Below, in pieces: positions 10,366 to 18,421 of a DNA stretch of 64,000 bases. Every line of letters starts with the position of its first letter. Within the stretch, counting starts at the first letter, position 1. A program made the translations under genes and the position numbers. A model generated the notes under the pieces. It did no database searches. It was given only the letters and a program-made list of their open reading frames with translations, and was not told where the DNA came from. Source of the DNA: Solimonas flava DSM 18980 (GTDB lineage Bacteria; Pseudomonadota; Gammaproteobacteria; Nevskiales; Nevskiaceae); assembly GCF_000426685.1 (NCBI RefSeq), contig NZ_AUFV01000007.1:301901-365900 (forward strand). Reading direction: 5' to 3'.

Positions 10366-11925
10366 ATGAAGACTCGTTCCCGCTCCCGTTTTCGGCGCTG
10401 CGCCGCGCTCGCCGCCGCGGCGCTGCTCGGCGCCGCCGCCTGCGCCGCGCAGGCCGCCGACGACGCCGCACGTCGCGAGCAGCGCGTCGCCGCGCAGTTC
10501 CAGACGCTGGTCGGCCAGAGCGCAAGGCTGCGCGCGTTCCTGCAGCAGATGCCCAAGGGCGGCGATCTGCACAACCATCTGGTCGGCAGCGTCTACGCCG
10601 AGGATTACCTGCGCTGGGCCGACGAGGACGGCTACTGCGTGAAGCTCGCCGACAAGGGCCTGGTCGCGCCGCCGTGCAAGGCCGGCGAGGCGCCGGCGCG
10701 CGGCCTGGCGACGCGCGATCCGGCGCTTTACGAGCAGGTCGTCGACGCGCTGTCGATGCGCAACTTCGTGCCCGGCGTCGGTTTCGCGAGCGGGCACGAC
10801 CGCTTCTTCTCGGTGTTCGGCAAGTTCATGCCGCTGGCCGCGACGCGGCTCGGCGACACCGTCGTCGAGACCCTGAAGCTCGCCGCCCACGACCGCGTCG
10901 GCTACGTCGAGATCATGGTCAACCCGAGCAATGCCTATAGCTTCGCGCCACGCGCGGCGAAGAAGCCGTGGCAGGCCGGTGACTATGCGGCGAACTACCG
11001 GCAGATCGAGGCCGAGCTGCCGAAGCTGGTCGCCGAGGCGCGCGTCGAATTCGACGCCGCCGACGCCGTGATCCGCGAGCGCCTGCGCTGCGGCACGGCG
11101 CAGGCCGACGCCGCCTGCGTCGTGCAGTTCCGCTATCTGGCCTACGTCGACCGCGCGATGCCGCAGCCGTTCGCGTTCGCCGAGATGGCGCTCGGCTATG
11201 CGCTGGTGCAGGCCGATCCGCGCTTCGTCGGCATCAACATCGTTGACCCGGAAGACAACCCGATCGCGCTCGCCGATTACCGCGCGCACATGGACATGTT
11301 CCGCTTCTTCAGCGCGCGCGCGCCGCAGGTGAAGAAGACGCTGCACGCCGGCGAGCTGACGATGGGCCTGGTGCCGCCGGCGGATCTCGGCTTCCACATC
11401 CGCGACGCGGTGATCGCCGGCGCGCTGCGCATCGGTCACGGCGTCGACATCGCCTACGAGGCGGACGCGCCGAAGCTGCTCGCGGCGATGGCGCGCGACC
11501 GCATCGCCGTCGAGATCAATCTGACGAGCAACGACGTGATCCTCGGCGTGAAGGGCCGCGACCATCCGCTGCCGCTGTATCTCGCTGCCGGTGTGCCGGT
11601 GGTACTGTCGACCGACGACGAAGGCGTGTCGCGCAGCGACATGACCTGGGAATACATCCGTGCCGCGCAGGAGCAGGGGCTCGACTACCCGACGCTCAAG
11701 CAGATCGCGCGCAACGGCCTGAGCTATGCGTTCATCGCCGGCGACAGCCTGTGGCAGGCCGACGGCCGCACGCCGGTCGCGGCCTGCGCGGCGAGCCTCG
11801 CGGCGCTGAAGGCCGACGCCGGCTGCGCCGATTGGCTCAAGCGCAGCGACAAGGCGCGGCTGCAATGGCAGCACGAACTCGACTCGGCCTCGTTCGAGGC
11901 CCGCGTGCTGCAGCAGCGGCTCTGA
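10366..11925 (+). CDS. exported ADGF-like adenosine deaminase (copy 1)
   Basis: Predicted periplasmic adenosine-to-inosine deaminase, 519 residues. A signal peptide (ALAAAALLGAAACAAQAAD) precedes the ADA-fold domain. Zinc ligands lie in MPKGGDLHNHLVGSVY, the proton-shuttle glutamate in LHAGELTMG, then IGHGVDIAYE, a NLTSNDVILGV segment and the zinc-binding STDDEGVSRSD. Length and the GGDLHNH start are typical of the secreted ADGF/CECR1-like branch, longer than cytoplasmic ADA (about 330 residues). An insertion containing three cysteines (residues 90-105 and around 240-250) may be stabilised by disulfides, in keeping with export. It is followed 23 bp later by the nucleoside hydrolase, in pathway order. 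Confidence 0.85.
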   Translation: MKTRSRSRFRRCAALAAAALLGAAACAAQAADDAARREQRVAAQFQTLVGQSARLRAFLQQMPKGGDLHNHLVGSVYAEDYLRWADEDGYCVKLADKGLVAPPCKAGEAPARGLATRDPALYEQVVDALSMRNFVPGVGFASGHDRFFSVFGKFMPLAATRLGDTVVETLKLAAHDRVGYVEIMVNPSNAYSFAPRAAKKPWQAGDYAANYRQIEAELPKLVAEARVEFDAADAVIRERLRCGTAQADAACVVQFRYLAYVDRAMPQPFAFAEMALGYALVQADPRFVGINIVDPEDNPIALADYRAHMDMFRFFSARAPQVKKTLHAGELTMGLVPPADLGFHIRDAVIAGALRIGHGVDIAYEADAPKLLAAMARDRIAVEINLTSNDVILGVKGRDHPLPLYLAAGVPVVLSTDDEGVSRSDMTWEYIRAAQEQGLDYPTLKQIARNGLSYAFIAGDSLWQADGRTPVAACAASLAALKADAGCADWLKRSDKARLQWQHELDSASFEARVLQQRL

Positions 11926-11948
11926 GCGTCGGACGGAGAAACGACGAT

Positions 11949-13097
11949 ATGTCCCCGATGCGACCCTTGCGGATGTCCCGCCGCTTCGGCCTGTTGCGCT
12001 GGCTGGCGCTCGGCCTGCTCGCGTTCGCCGTGCAGGCGCAGGCCGCCGGCAAGCGTCTCGTGATCCTCGACGACGACGTGCCGAGCCTGGGCCTCGCGCA
12101 GTTCATGGCGGTGCTGGCGCCGGACGTCGAGGTGCTCGGCGTCACCATCGTCAGCGGCTCGACCTGGCGCGACGAGAATGTCGCGCACATGCTGCGCATG
12201 CTGGAGATCGCCGGTCGTCCGGACATTCCGGTCATGGCCGGCGCCGAGCTGCCGCTGCTCAATACCGAGGCCGAGACCGAGCACTGGGAAGCGCTGTACG
12301 GCAAGCTGATCTGGAAAGGCGCATGGATGAAGCGCTGGGTCGAGGACACCGTGCAGACGGCGCCGAACTACCACGCGCCCGACGTCGTGCCGCCGCTCGC
12401 CGAGGGCATGCCGGCGATCAAGGCCTCGGCAGAGAACGCCGTCGACTTCCTGGTGCGCAAGGTGCGCGAGTTCCCCGGGCAGGTCAGCATCGTCGCAACC
12501 GGTCCGATGACCAATATCGCGCTCGCGCAGCAGCGCGATCCGCAGTTCGCCTCGCTCGCCAAGGAACTGGTCTACATGGGCGGCAGCCTCAATCCGCAGC
12601 GCCGGCTCGACACCGTGTCGGCGCGACAGTTCGCGCGCGAATTCGTCAACACGCCGCGCCGCGAGTTCAATTTCCGCTGGGACCCGGAAGCGGCGCGCAT
12701 CGCCCTGCGCGCGCCGTGGCGGAAGATCGTCATGGTGCCGGTCGATCCGTCGACCGCGACCGAGCTGTCGGCCGATCTGATGCGGCGCATGACGGCGCGC
12801 GACACGGTGCTGGCGCGCCAGCTCAAGTCGCACAAGGAGCTCGGCTTTCCGCTGTGGGACGAGATCGCCGCCGCCGTCTGGCTCGATCCGTCGCTGATCG
12901 CCGAAGCCGACTCGCTCTACATCGACGTCAACACCCAGTTCGGGCCCGGTTACGGCGACACGCTGTCGTGGGCGCCGCATTACCAGCCCGGCGTCGGCGA
13001 GCGCATCGAAACCGTCGTGCGCGAGGTCGATGTGCCGCGCCTCGAGCGGCTCATGGTCGGGCTGATGACGCGTCCGCTGCCGCCTTCGGCGCACTGA
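11949..13097 (+). CDS. exported nucleoside hydrolase (IUNH family) with altered metal site
   Basis: A 382-residue secreted inosine/uridine-preferring nucleoside hydrolase homologue that would cleave nucleosides to base and ribose. The signal peptide ends around VQAQAAG. Family segments are clear: VLGVTIVSGSTW, RMLEIAGRPDIPVMAGAELP, VATGPMTNIALAQQRDPQF and FNFRWDPEAARIAL. The canonical DTDPGxDD calcium site at the N-terminus is instead LDDDVPSLGLAQF, so the last two aspartates are missing. The late HD catalytic pair is WDEIAAAVWLDP, with histidine replaced by tryptophan. Activity is therefore uncertain; another nucleoside class or a binding role is possible. Last gene of the operon; a terminator hairpin follows. 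Confidence 0.8.
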   Translation: MSPMRPLRMSRRFGLLRWLALGLLAFAVQAQAAGKRLVILDDDVPSLGLAQFMAVLAPDVEVLGVTIVSGSTWRDENVAHMLRMLEIAGRPDIPVMAGAELPLLNTEAETEHWEALYGKLIWKGAWMKRWVEDTVQTAPNYHAPDVVPPLAEGMPAIKASAENAVDFLVRKVREFPGQVSIVATGPMTNIALAQQRDPQFASLAKELVYMGGSLNPQRRLDTVSARQFAREFVNTPRREFNFRWDPEAARIALRAPWRKIVMVPVDPSTATELSADLMRRMTARDTVLARQLKSHKELGFPLWDEIAAAVWLDPSLIAEADSLYIDVNTQFGPGYGDTLSWAPHYQPGVGERIETVVREVDVPRLERLMVGLMTRPLPPSAH

Positions 13098-13121
13098 CAC
13101 GGTCCGCGGCTGCCTGAATCC

Positions 13122-13157
13122 GGCGCGCTCCGCTTCACGGCGGGGCGCGCCTTTCTT
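13122..13157 (+). terminator. Rho-independent terminator after nucleoside hydrolase
   Basis: GGCGCGCTCCGC pairs with GCGGGGCGCGCC (12 bp with one G-T wobble) around a short TTCACG loop and is followed by TTTCTTGTT. It lies 25 bp after the stop of the exported-enzyme operon. Confidence 0.7.
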
Positions 13158-13220
13158 GTTGGCGCACCGAGACCGGCGTGCACCGCGCGGGCGCAGGCTG
13201 GTCCGGGTCTGACGATCGCA

Positions 13221-13248
13221 CACAATCCATGCGCAGATTGCATGCAAT
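13221..13248. promoter_or_regulatory. candidate operator, TGCATGCAATC/GGATTGTG dyad (site 1)
   Basis: CACAATCC, seven bases, then GATTGCATGCAAT. The right part contains the perfect 12-bp palindrome ATTGCATGCAAT. Read on the minus strand it matches the site at 30826-30856 in front of the second purine operon (TGCATGCAATC, spacer of 7 or 8, GGATTGTG). Palindromes of this TTGnATnCAA kind are bound by FCD-type GntR regulators, so the GntR protein encoded at 2399 is a candidate (inference). Confidence 0.5.
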
Positions 13249-13416
13249 AAGTCGGGGCATGCGCGCCAAAAAGCGTCGCGTCTGCTCCGCGCTCGAACAT
13301 CGCCGACGCAGGCAGCGGGCTCCGCATGCCCCGCAATCGCCTTTTGTCGCGGGATTTCCCCCATTCGACGTTGAACTTTTCCATGGCATGACCTTTGCGG
13401 AATGTCAGTCCCGAGT

Positions 13417-13448
13417 CTGTATGCAATGTCTTTTTGAACTGCATACAG
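13417..13448. promoter_or_regulatory. inverted repeat upstream of TonB-dependent receptor
   Basis: A perfect 9-bp inverted repeat, CTGTATGCA (13417-13425) and TGCATACAG (13440-13448), separated by 14 bases that include TCTTTTTG. It lies 180 bp before the receptor start. It could be an operator of two half-sites or an RNA stem-loop in the leader. Confidence 0.45.
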
Positions 13449-13627
13449 CGGCGTCCTGATCTTCCGGAGCTGAAGCGCGCGCAGTCCGTCGTGCGGCGCA
13501 GCGAACGAGAGGGCGCGCAGGCAGACCGCGCTTCGATGCCCGGCGCTTCGTACGGCAGACCGCATCGTCCGATGGGGATGCCGCGATGGGCTCTCTGGAT
13601 CCGACTTACGCAATTGGGAGTGGTGTA

Positions 13628-16168
13628 ATGAAACGTGCAGTACCGGCTTTCAAGATGCGCGCAATCGCGCTGATGGCTCTGGGTGGCGGCTTCGCACTGC
13701 CGACGCTGGCATCCGCGCAGGAACTTGCCCAGGCGGCTGCGCCGACCGAGGTGGCAGCGGCCGAGGCGGCTCCCGAAGCGGCGGGCGACGATATCGAGAC
13801 GGTCGTCGTCAAGGCGCGCGTCAACAAGGAGGTCAACATCCTGTCGAACGAACCCGTCGACTCGGTGTTCGGCTTCGACAAGAGCATCAAGGACACGCCG
13901 CGTTCGATCACCTCGATCAGCAATGAGACGCTCAACAAGCTGAACATCAACGAGCTGGACGATCTGGTTGCGCTGTCGCCGGGTTCGTTCACGCAGTCGT
14001 TCTTCGGCGTCGCCGGTTCGCTCGACGTGCGCGGCACCCCGGGCGAGGTCTACTTCCGCGGCGTGCGCCGCATCGACAACCCGGGCAATTATCCGACGCC
14101 GATCGGCGCTTCCGACCGCATCGACATCGTGCGCGGCCCGGCCTCGCCGATCTACGGTCCGTCGAAGATTGGCGGCTACCTGAACTTCGTGCCGAAGTCC
14201 GGACGCGCCGAGGACGGCGCGTACATGAAGCAGCCGGTGGGCGAGTTCGGTGTGACCCGCGGCAGTTGGGACAAGGACGTGATCCACGGCGAAGTGGGCG
14301 GTCCGGGCAAGATTTTCGGCAAGGACTTCGGCTACTACCTGTATGCCGAGACCGAGGACTCCGGCTCCTACTATCAGAATACGTCGACCGACCAGAGCAT
14401 CTATCAGGCGTCGATCGACATGCAGCTGACCGAAAAGTCGCGCATCGAGTTCGGCGGCATGTACCAGAATTACGAGGGCAACCAGGTCGCCGGCTGGAAC
14501 CGCGTGACCCAGCAGCTCATTGACCACGGTACCTACATCACTGGCAGCCCGACGTCGCTCGATACCAACGGCGACGGCAGGATGTCGGCCACCGAGTCGG
14601 CGGCGGGCAACTTGGCAATTTTCTATCCATTCGGCAGCAGCGATCCGAATGTGGCGTTCGGCGACGTGAGCCAGCAATCTGCCAGCACTGTTCTGGCAGA
14701 TCTGGCGGCGCATCCGAACATGGCGCTGCAGAATCCGGGTACCGCGCACATCAACGGCAGCCAGGTTCTGGTCTCGCCGGACGACGAGCTGACCGATGAG
14801 GTCACCACCTTGTACTTCGATTTCATCCATGAGTTCGGAAACGGACTCAAGATGACCAACAAGTCGTTCTACGAGTCGCTGAAGAACAATAACGAGAACG
14901 CCTACGGCTTCTCGCAGTTTGCCGATACCTGGGTGTTCGAAGATCAGCTGATCTTCTCATTCGCCCATGACCTCGGCGACTGGGGCAAGGCTGCCTACCA
15001 GTTCAGCCCGTCGATCCGCCACCAGGACTTCGAGCACGGCGACAACTTCGCCTACGAGTATTTCGATCGTCGCGATATCACCAAGCCGTATACGCCGGCC
15101 TCGTACCGTACGCTGTCTACGCGCGACGGCTCGGCGCTCGAGCCTTACTCGACTCATACGGTCGGCAACTACACCGATCTCGGTGCCGCGCTGCTCGCCG
15201 ACTACACCTTCCTCGAATCGATCCACCTGCTCGGTGGTGCCCGCTACGACTCCGTCGATGTCGACTCGAAGTGCGTCGAGGGGGTCGATTGCGGCGGTGC
15301 CGGCGATCCGGTCATTGGCAAGAATTACAACAGCAAGGACGACGCCTTCTCGTGGTCGGCCAGCCTCTCGTACGACATCCCGATGACGGGTCTGACGCCG
15401 TACGTGACGCGCGCCAAGCAGACGACGCTGATCGTGGGCCAGGGCGGTGAAGTGCCGACCTCGTCGGTGATGGCGGGCAAGGCCGTCGCCGACTCCAAGC
15501 TCGAGGAGTACGGCGTCAAGGGCAGTTTCTGGGACGATCGCCTGTACTTCACGCTCGACTACTTCAAGCAGGAGCGCCTGGACTACTCGGCCCAGAACAC
15601 TGTCACCAACAACACCACGCAATCGAAGGGCTGGGAGTTCGAGTTCCGTGGCGTCGTCACCAACAACCTCGCGATCACGGCGGCCTACACCAACCTGAAG
15701 GTCTACAACCTGACGGCCAAGGAGAACGGCAACCAGTTCAGCTTCGCCGGCGCCGGCGACCTGCCGGCCGGAGTCGATCCGTCGCTGATGTTCGGCGGCG
15801 TCATCAATGGTCTCGTGTTGACCGACGACGGTCGCAAGCAGGGCGTCCCGGAGAATATCTACAGCCTCTACCTGATCTACAACTTCGACGAGCACTATGG
15901 CTTCCTCGATGGCCTGACGACGACGGTCGGCGTGACGCACGTCGATTCGACCTACTCGGGCTTCTCGAAGGCGATCGAGCTGCCGTCGTACACGTTGTGG
16001 AATGCTGGTCTGAACTACGAGACGAAGCGCTGGAAACTCGGTCTGCAGGGCAAGAACCTGACGAACGAGAAGTACTTCCGCTCGAACTTCCCGGACCTGT
16101 TCGGCTCGTCGGTGGTGCTGCCGGAACTGCCGCGCAACTACCTGGCGTCGGTGTCGTACAAGTTCTGA
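13628..16168 (+). CDS. TonB-dependent outer-membrane receptor, probably for purine nucleosides
   Basis: An 846-residue outer-membrane transporter. Signal peptide (ALMALGGGFALPTLASAQE), a TonB-box-like DDIETVVVKAR near residue 54, the plug domain (DTPRSITSISNETL, ELDDLVALSPGSF, DRIDIVRGPASPIYGP), then a 22-strand barrel ending in SVSYKF with the terminal phenylalanine. Base use is slightly less GC-extreme than its neighbours. Residues 312-323 (DTNGDGRMSATE) match an EF-hand calcium loop in a predicted outer loop. Its place between two exported nucleoside-processing operons suggests it imports nucleosides, nucleotides or nucleic-acid fragments; sequence alone does not give the ligand. A strong terminator follows. 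Confidence 0.87.
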   Translation: MKRAVPAFKMRAIALMALGGGFALPTLASAQELAQAAAPTEVAAAEAAPEAAGDDIETVVVKARVNKEVNILSNEPVDSVFGFDKSIKDTPRSITSISNETLNKLNINELDDLVALSPGSFTQSFFGVAGSLDVRGTPGEVYFRGVRRIDNPGNYPTPIGASDRIDIVRGPASPIYGPSKIGGYLNFVPKSGRAEDGAYMKQPVGEFGVTRGSWDKDVIHGEVGGPGKIFGKDFGYYLYAETEDSGSYYQNTSTDQSIYQASIDMQLTEKSRIEFGGMYQNYEGNQVAGWNRVTQQLIDHGTYITGSPTSLDTNGDGRMSATESAAGNLAIFYPFGSSDPNVAFGDVSQQSASTVLADLAAHPNMALQNPGTAHINGSQVLVSPDDELTDEVTTLYFDFIHEFGNGLKMTNKSFYESLKNNNENAYGFSQFADTWVFEDQLIFSFAHDLGDWGKAAYQFSPSIRHQDFEHGDNFAYEYFDRRDITKPYTPASYRTLSTRDGSALEPYSTHTVGNYTDLGAALLADYTFLESIHLLGGARYDSVDVDSKCVEGVDCGGAGDPVIGKNYNSKDDAFSWSASLSYDIPMTGLTPYVTRAKQTTLIVGQGGEVPTSSVMAGKAVADSKLEEYGVKGSFWDDRLYFTLDYFKQERLDYSAQNTVTNNTTQSKGWEFEFRGVVTNNLAITAAYTNLKVYNLTAKENGNQFSFAGAGDLPAGVDPSLMFGGVINGLVLTDDGRKQGVPENIYSLYLIYNFDEHYGFLDGLTTTVGVTHVDSTYSGFSKAIELPSYTLWNAGLNYETKRWKLGLQGKNLTNEKYFRSNFPDLFGSSVVLPELPRNYLASVSYKF

Positions 16169-16226
16169 GCCCCGGCGGCGGGACGGAGCCCAAGCCGTCC
16201 CGCCGCAGCAAAGATCGACGCACGGT

Positions 16227-16269
16227 AAGAACGCCGCCGCCAGCGCTTCGCTGCGGCGGCGTTCTTTTT
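16227..16269 (+). terminator. strong Rho-independent terminator after the receptor gene
   Basis: AAGAACGCCGCCGC and GCGGCGGCGTTCTT form a perfect 14-bp stem with a CAGCGCTTCGCT loop, ending in a run of five T. It separates the receptor transcript from the following NUP operon. Confidence 0.9.
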
Positions 16270-16385
16270 CTCGCATCAGGAGGTGCGATGAGGTTTCCGA
16301 CGATTTGCACGCGCATGCCGGGTATCAGAGACGTGCAGCGCTTTCACCCCGCAACGACCAGCGCTTCCGGGCGCGAGACCCAGCC

Positions 16386-17519
16386 ATGACCCCCATGTTC
16401 CAGCGCATTCCATCCGTTCTGATCGGCCTCGCGCTCGCCGCCGGCCTCGCGGCCTGCGCGAGCGCGCCGACCCCTGTTCCTGCGGCCGCGACGTTGCCGC
16501 TGCCGGCCGTCGCCGCGGCGCCGAAGCCGATCGAGGTCAAGGTCGTGGTCGTCGCGATGTTCGAGATCGGCCAGGACAGCGGCGACGCCGCCGGCGAGTT
16601 CCAGCTGTGGAAGGAGCGCCAGAAGCTCGATCAGCGTTTCGCGTTCGCGCATCACCACGATCTGTGGTTCAACCCGCAGACCGGCGTGCTCGGCATGGTC
16701 ACCGGCATGGGCACGGCGAACTCGGCGACCGCGGTGATGGCGCTGGGCCTCGATCCGCGTTTCGATCTTTCGCACGCGTACTGGCTGGTCGCCGGCATCG
16801 CCGGCTTCGATCCGGCCGACGCGTCGATCGGCTCGGCGGCGTGGGCCGAATATCTCGTCGACGGCGATCTCGCGCATGAGATCGACGCGCGCGAAATGCC
16901 CAAGGACTGGCCGACCGGCTACTTCCCGCGCGGCACCAAGGGGCCTTACGGCCTGCCGAAACCGGACCCGACCGGCGAGATGTTCCATCTCAACGGCGCG
17001 CTGACCGACTGGGCGTTCCAGCTGACCCGCGACGTCGATCTCGGCGACCATCCGGTGCTGCAGAAGCGCCGCGCGCTCTACAAGGGCTATCCGAACGCGC
17101 AGAAGCCGCCGTTCGTGCTCAAGGGCGACAATCTGGCGGCGATGACCTACTGGCACGGCAAGCTGCTCAACGAGTGGGCCAACCGATGGACGAAGTACTG
17201 GACCGACGGCAAGGGCGAGTTCGTGTCCTCGGCGATGGAGGACACCGGCACCGCGCAGTCGCTGAGCTACCTGTCGCCGACCGGCAAGGCCGACTACCAG
17301 CGCCTGATGGTGCTGCGCACGGCGAGCAACTACACGATGCAGCCGCCGGGCCTGACCGCCGCGCAGAACCTGCTCGAAGACCACAGCGGCGCGCCGGGCG
17401 AAGGCTACGCGGCGCTGAACATGTCGGTCGAGGCGGCATACAAGGTCGGCTCGAAAGTCGTCGACGAGATCGTCTCGCACTGGGACGTCTATCGCGACCG
17501 CGTGCCGGGCACGCCGTGA
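16386..17519 (+). CDS. NUP-family lipoprotein (paralogue B)
   Basis: A 377-residue NUP-family protein (PF06516) with a lipoprotein signal: LALAAGLAACAS puts the lipid-bearing cysteine at C24. No aspartate follows it, so outer-membrane anchoring is expected. The family core is complete: VVVVAMFEIGQDSGDAAGEF, LDPRFDLSHAYWLVAGIAG, EIDAREMPKDWPTG, KGYPNAQKPPFVL, YWHGKLLNEWANRW, AMEDTGTAQSL and LRTASNYTMQPPG. The first of two candidate ATGs (the second is three codons later) is used. Its TGA overlaps the GTG of the cupin gene (GTGA). As with the other copies, nothing resembles a membrane channel; an extracytoplasmic nucleosidase is more likely than a permease. Confidence 0.85.
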   Translation: MTPMFQRIPSVLIGLALAAGLAACASAPTPVPAAATLPLPAVAAAPKPIEVKVVVVAMFEIGQDSGDAAGEFQLWKERQKLDQRFAFAHHHDLWFNPQTGVLGMVTGMGTANSATAVMALGLDPRFDLSHAYWLVAGIAGFDPADASIGSAAWAEYLVDGDLAHEIDAREMPKDWPTGYFPRGTKGPYGLPKPDPTGEMFHLNGALTDWAFQLTRDVDLGDHPVLQKRRALYKGYPNAQKPPFVLKGDNLAAMTYWHGKLLNEWANRWTKYWTDGKGEFVSSAMEDTGTAQSLSYLSPTGKADYQRLMVLRTASNYTMQPPGLTAAQNLLEDHSGAPGEGYAALNMSVEAAYKVGSKVVDEIVSHWDVYRDRVPGTP

Positions 17520-18394
17520 GGCGGGCGCTGCGCAAAGTCCTCTTCGCGGCGGCGCTGTGCGCCGCGCCGGCGGCGATGGAGGCGTCCGCCGCGGCGCCGC
17601 CCGCAGCGCCGCCCGCAGCGCCGCCCGCAGCGGCGGACGCGCGCCGCGACGAGCTGATCGAGCGGCTGGGTCTGGTGCCGCTGAACGGCGAGGCGGGGCT
17701 GTTCCGCGTGCTGCGCGTTTCGGATCTCGAGGTCACGGCCGGCGACGGCCGTTCGCCGGTCAGCAACGCGATCTATTTCATGCTGACGCCGGCCTCGCCG
17801 CAGAACCATCTGCACTGGCTGTACTCGGACGATTACCAGTCGCTGATCGAGGGCGGGCCCGCCGACTACTACCTGTTCCTCGCCAACGGCAGCGTCGCGC
17901 ACTACGTGATGGGCCGCGACCTCGCGCACGGCCAGACGCCGTTCGTGCCGGTGCCGGCCGGTACCGCCAAGGCCATCGTGCTGCGTCCGGAGGCGCCGTA
18001 CCTGCTGGTCGGCTCGGTGGTGACGCCGGCCTGGAGTCCGGGCCGCGAGCGCATCGGCGGCGATGCGGCGTTCATCGAACGCTATGCCGGCAAGGCCGAG
18101 TGGGCGACGCCGGCGTTCCTGCGCGAGCTGATCGGCCCGAACTTCGGCCAGGCGCTCGGCGCCGAAGGCCAGGACCTGTCGCTGACGCTCGACGCGCAGG
18201 GGCAGATCCTCTGGGCCGGGCTGCAGCTGACCGAGCAGCAGGCGGCGATCGAGATCCGCCGGCATGCCGGAGCCGGACCGTCGCGGCCGCTGCACATCCG
18301 CGTCGAACGCGGCGCGCCGGACGCGCTGCTGCAACGCCTGCGCGGCGTCGCGCGCGACGCCGGCATCGAGGTCGATCTCCAGAAGGCGCCCTGA
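17516..18394 (+). CDS. exported cupin (DUF985/cupin_5 family)
   Basis: Function not known. The GTG start overlaps the stop of the NUP gene (GTGA) and gives a clean signal peptide (MRRALRKVLFAAALCAAPAAMEASA) followed by a PPAA repeat linker encoded by three perfect 12-bp repeats. Residues 50-200 are a cupin_5 (DUF985) domain: VPLNGEAGLFRVL, SNAIYFMLTPASPQNHLHWLYSDDYQ and the YYLFLANGS barrel strands. The remaining 80 residues (LDAQGQILWAGLQLTEQQAAIEI onward) show no recognised motif. Total 292 residues. It sits between a NUP lipoprotein and the purine permease; a second exported cupin_5 protein occurs at 35878. A role in base or sugar handling in the periplasm is only a guess. Confidence 0.7.
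   Translation: MRRALRKVLFAAALCAAPAAMEASAAAPPAAPPAAPPAAADARRDELIERLGLVPLNGEAGLFRVLRVSDLEVTAGDGRSPVSNAIYFMLTPASPQNHLHWLYSDDYQSLIEGGPADYYLFLANGSVAHYVMGRDLAHGQTPFVPVPAGTAKAIVLRPEAPYLLVGSVVTPAWSPGRERIGGDAAFIERYAGKAEWATPAFLRELIGPNFGQALGAEGQDLSLTLDAQGQILWAGLQLTEQQAAIEIRRHAGAGPSRPLHIRVERGAPDALLQRLRGVARDAGIEVDLQKAP
17594..17629 (+). repeat. three perfect 12-bp tandem repeats in the cupin linker
   Basis: GCGCCGCCCGCA repeated three times in frame, encoding the Ala-Pro linker right after the signal peptide. Copy number changes would alter linker length by four residues without breaking the frame. Confidence 0.8.
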
Positions 18395-18421
18395 ACGGAC
18401 GCCGCATCGCAGGGGCTGAGC

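Larger units (their letters stand above)
13098..13627. other. 530-bp intergenic regulatory region before the TonB-dependent receptor
   Basis: No convincing gene. It holds the terminator of the upstream operon, a TGCATGCA-containing dyad at 13221-13248, an inverted repeat CTGTATGCA/TGCATACAG at 13417-13448, and a GGGAG ribosome-binding site at 13616-13620 ahead of the receptor ATG. Base composition is locally more AT-rich between 13360 and 13460 than in the flanking genes, as expected for a promoter. Confidence 0.6.
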
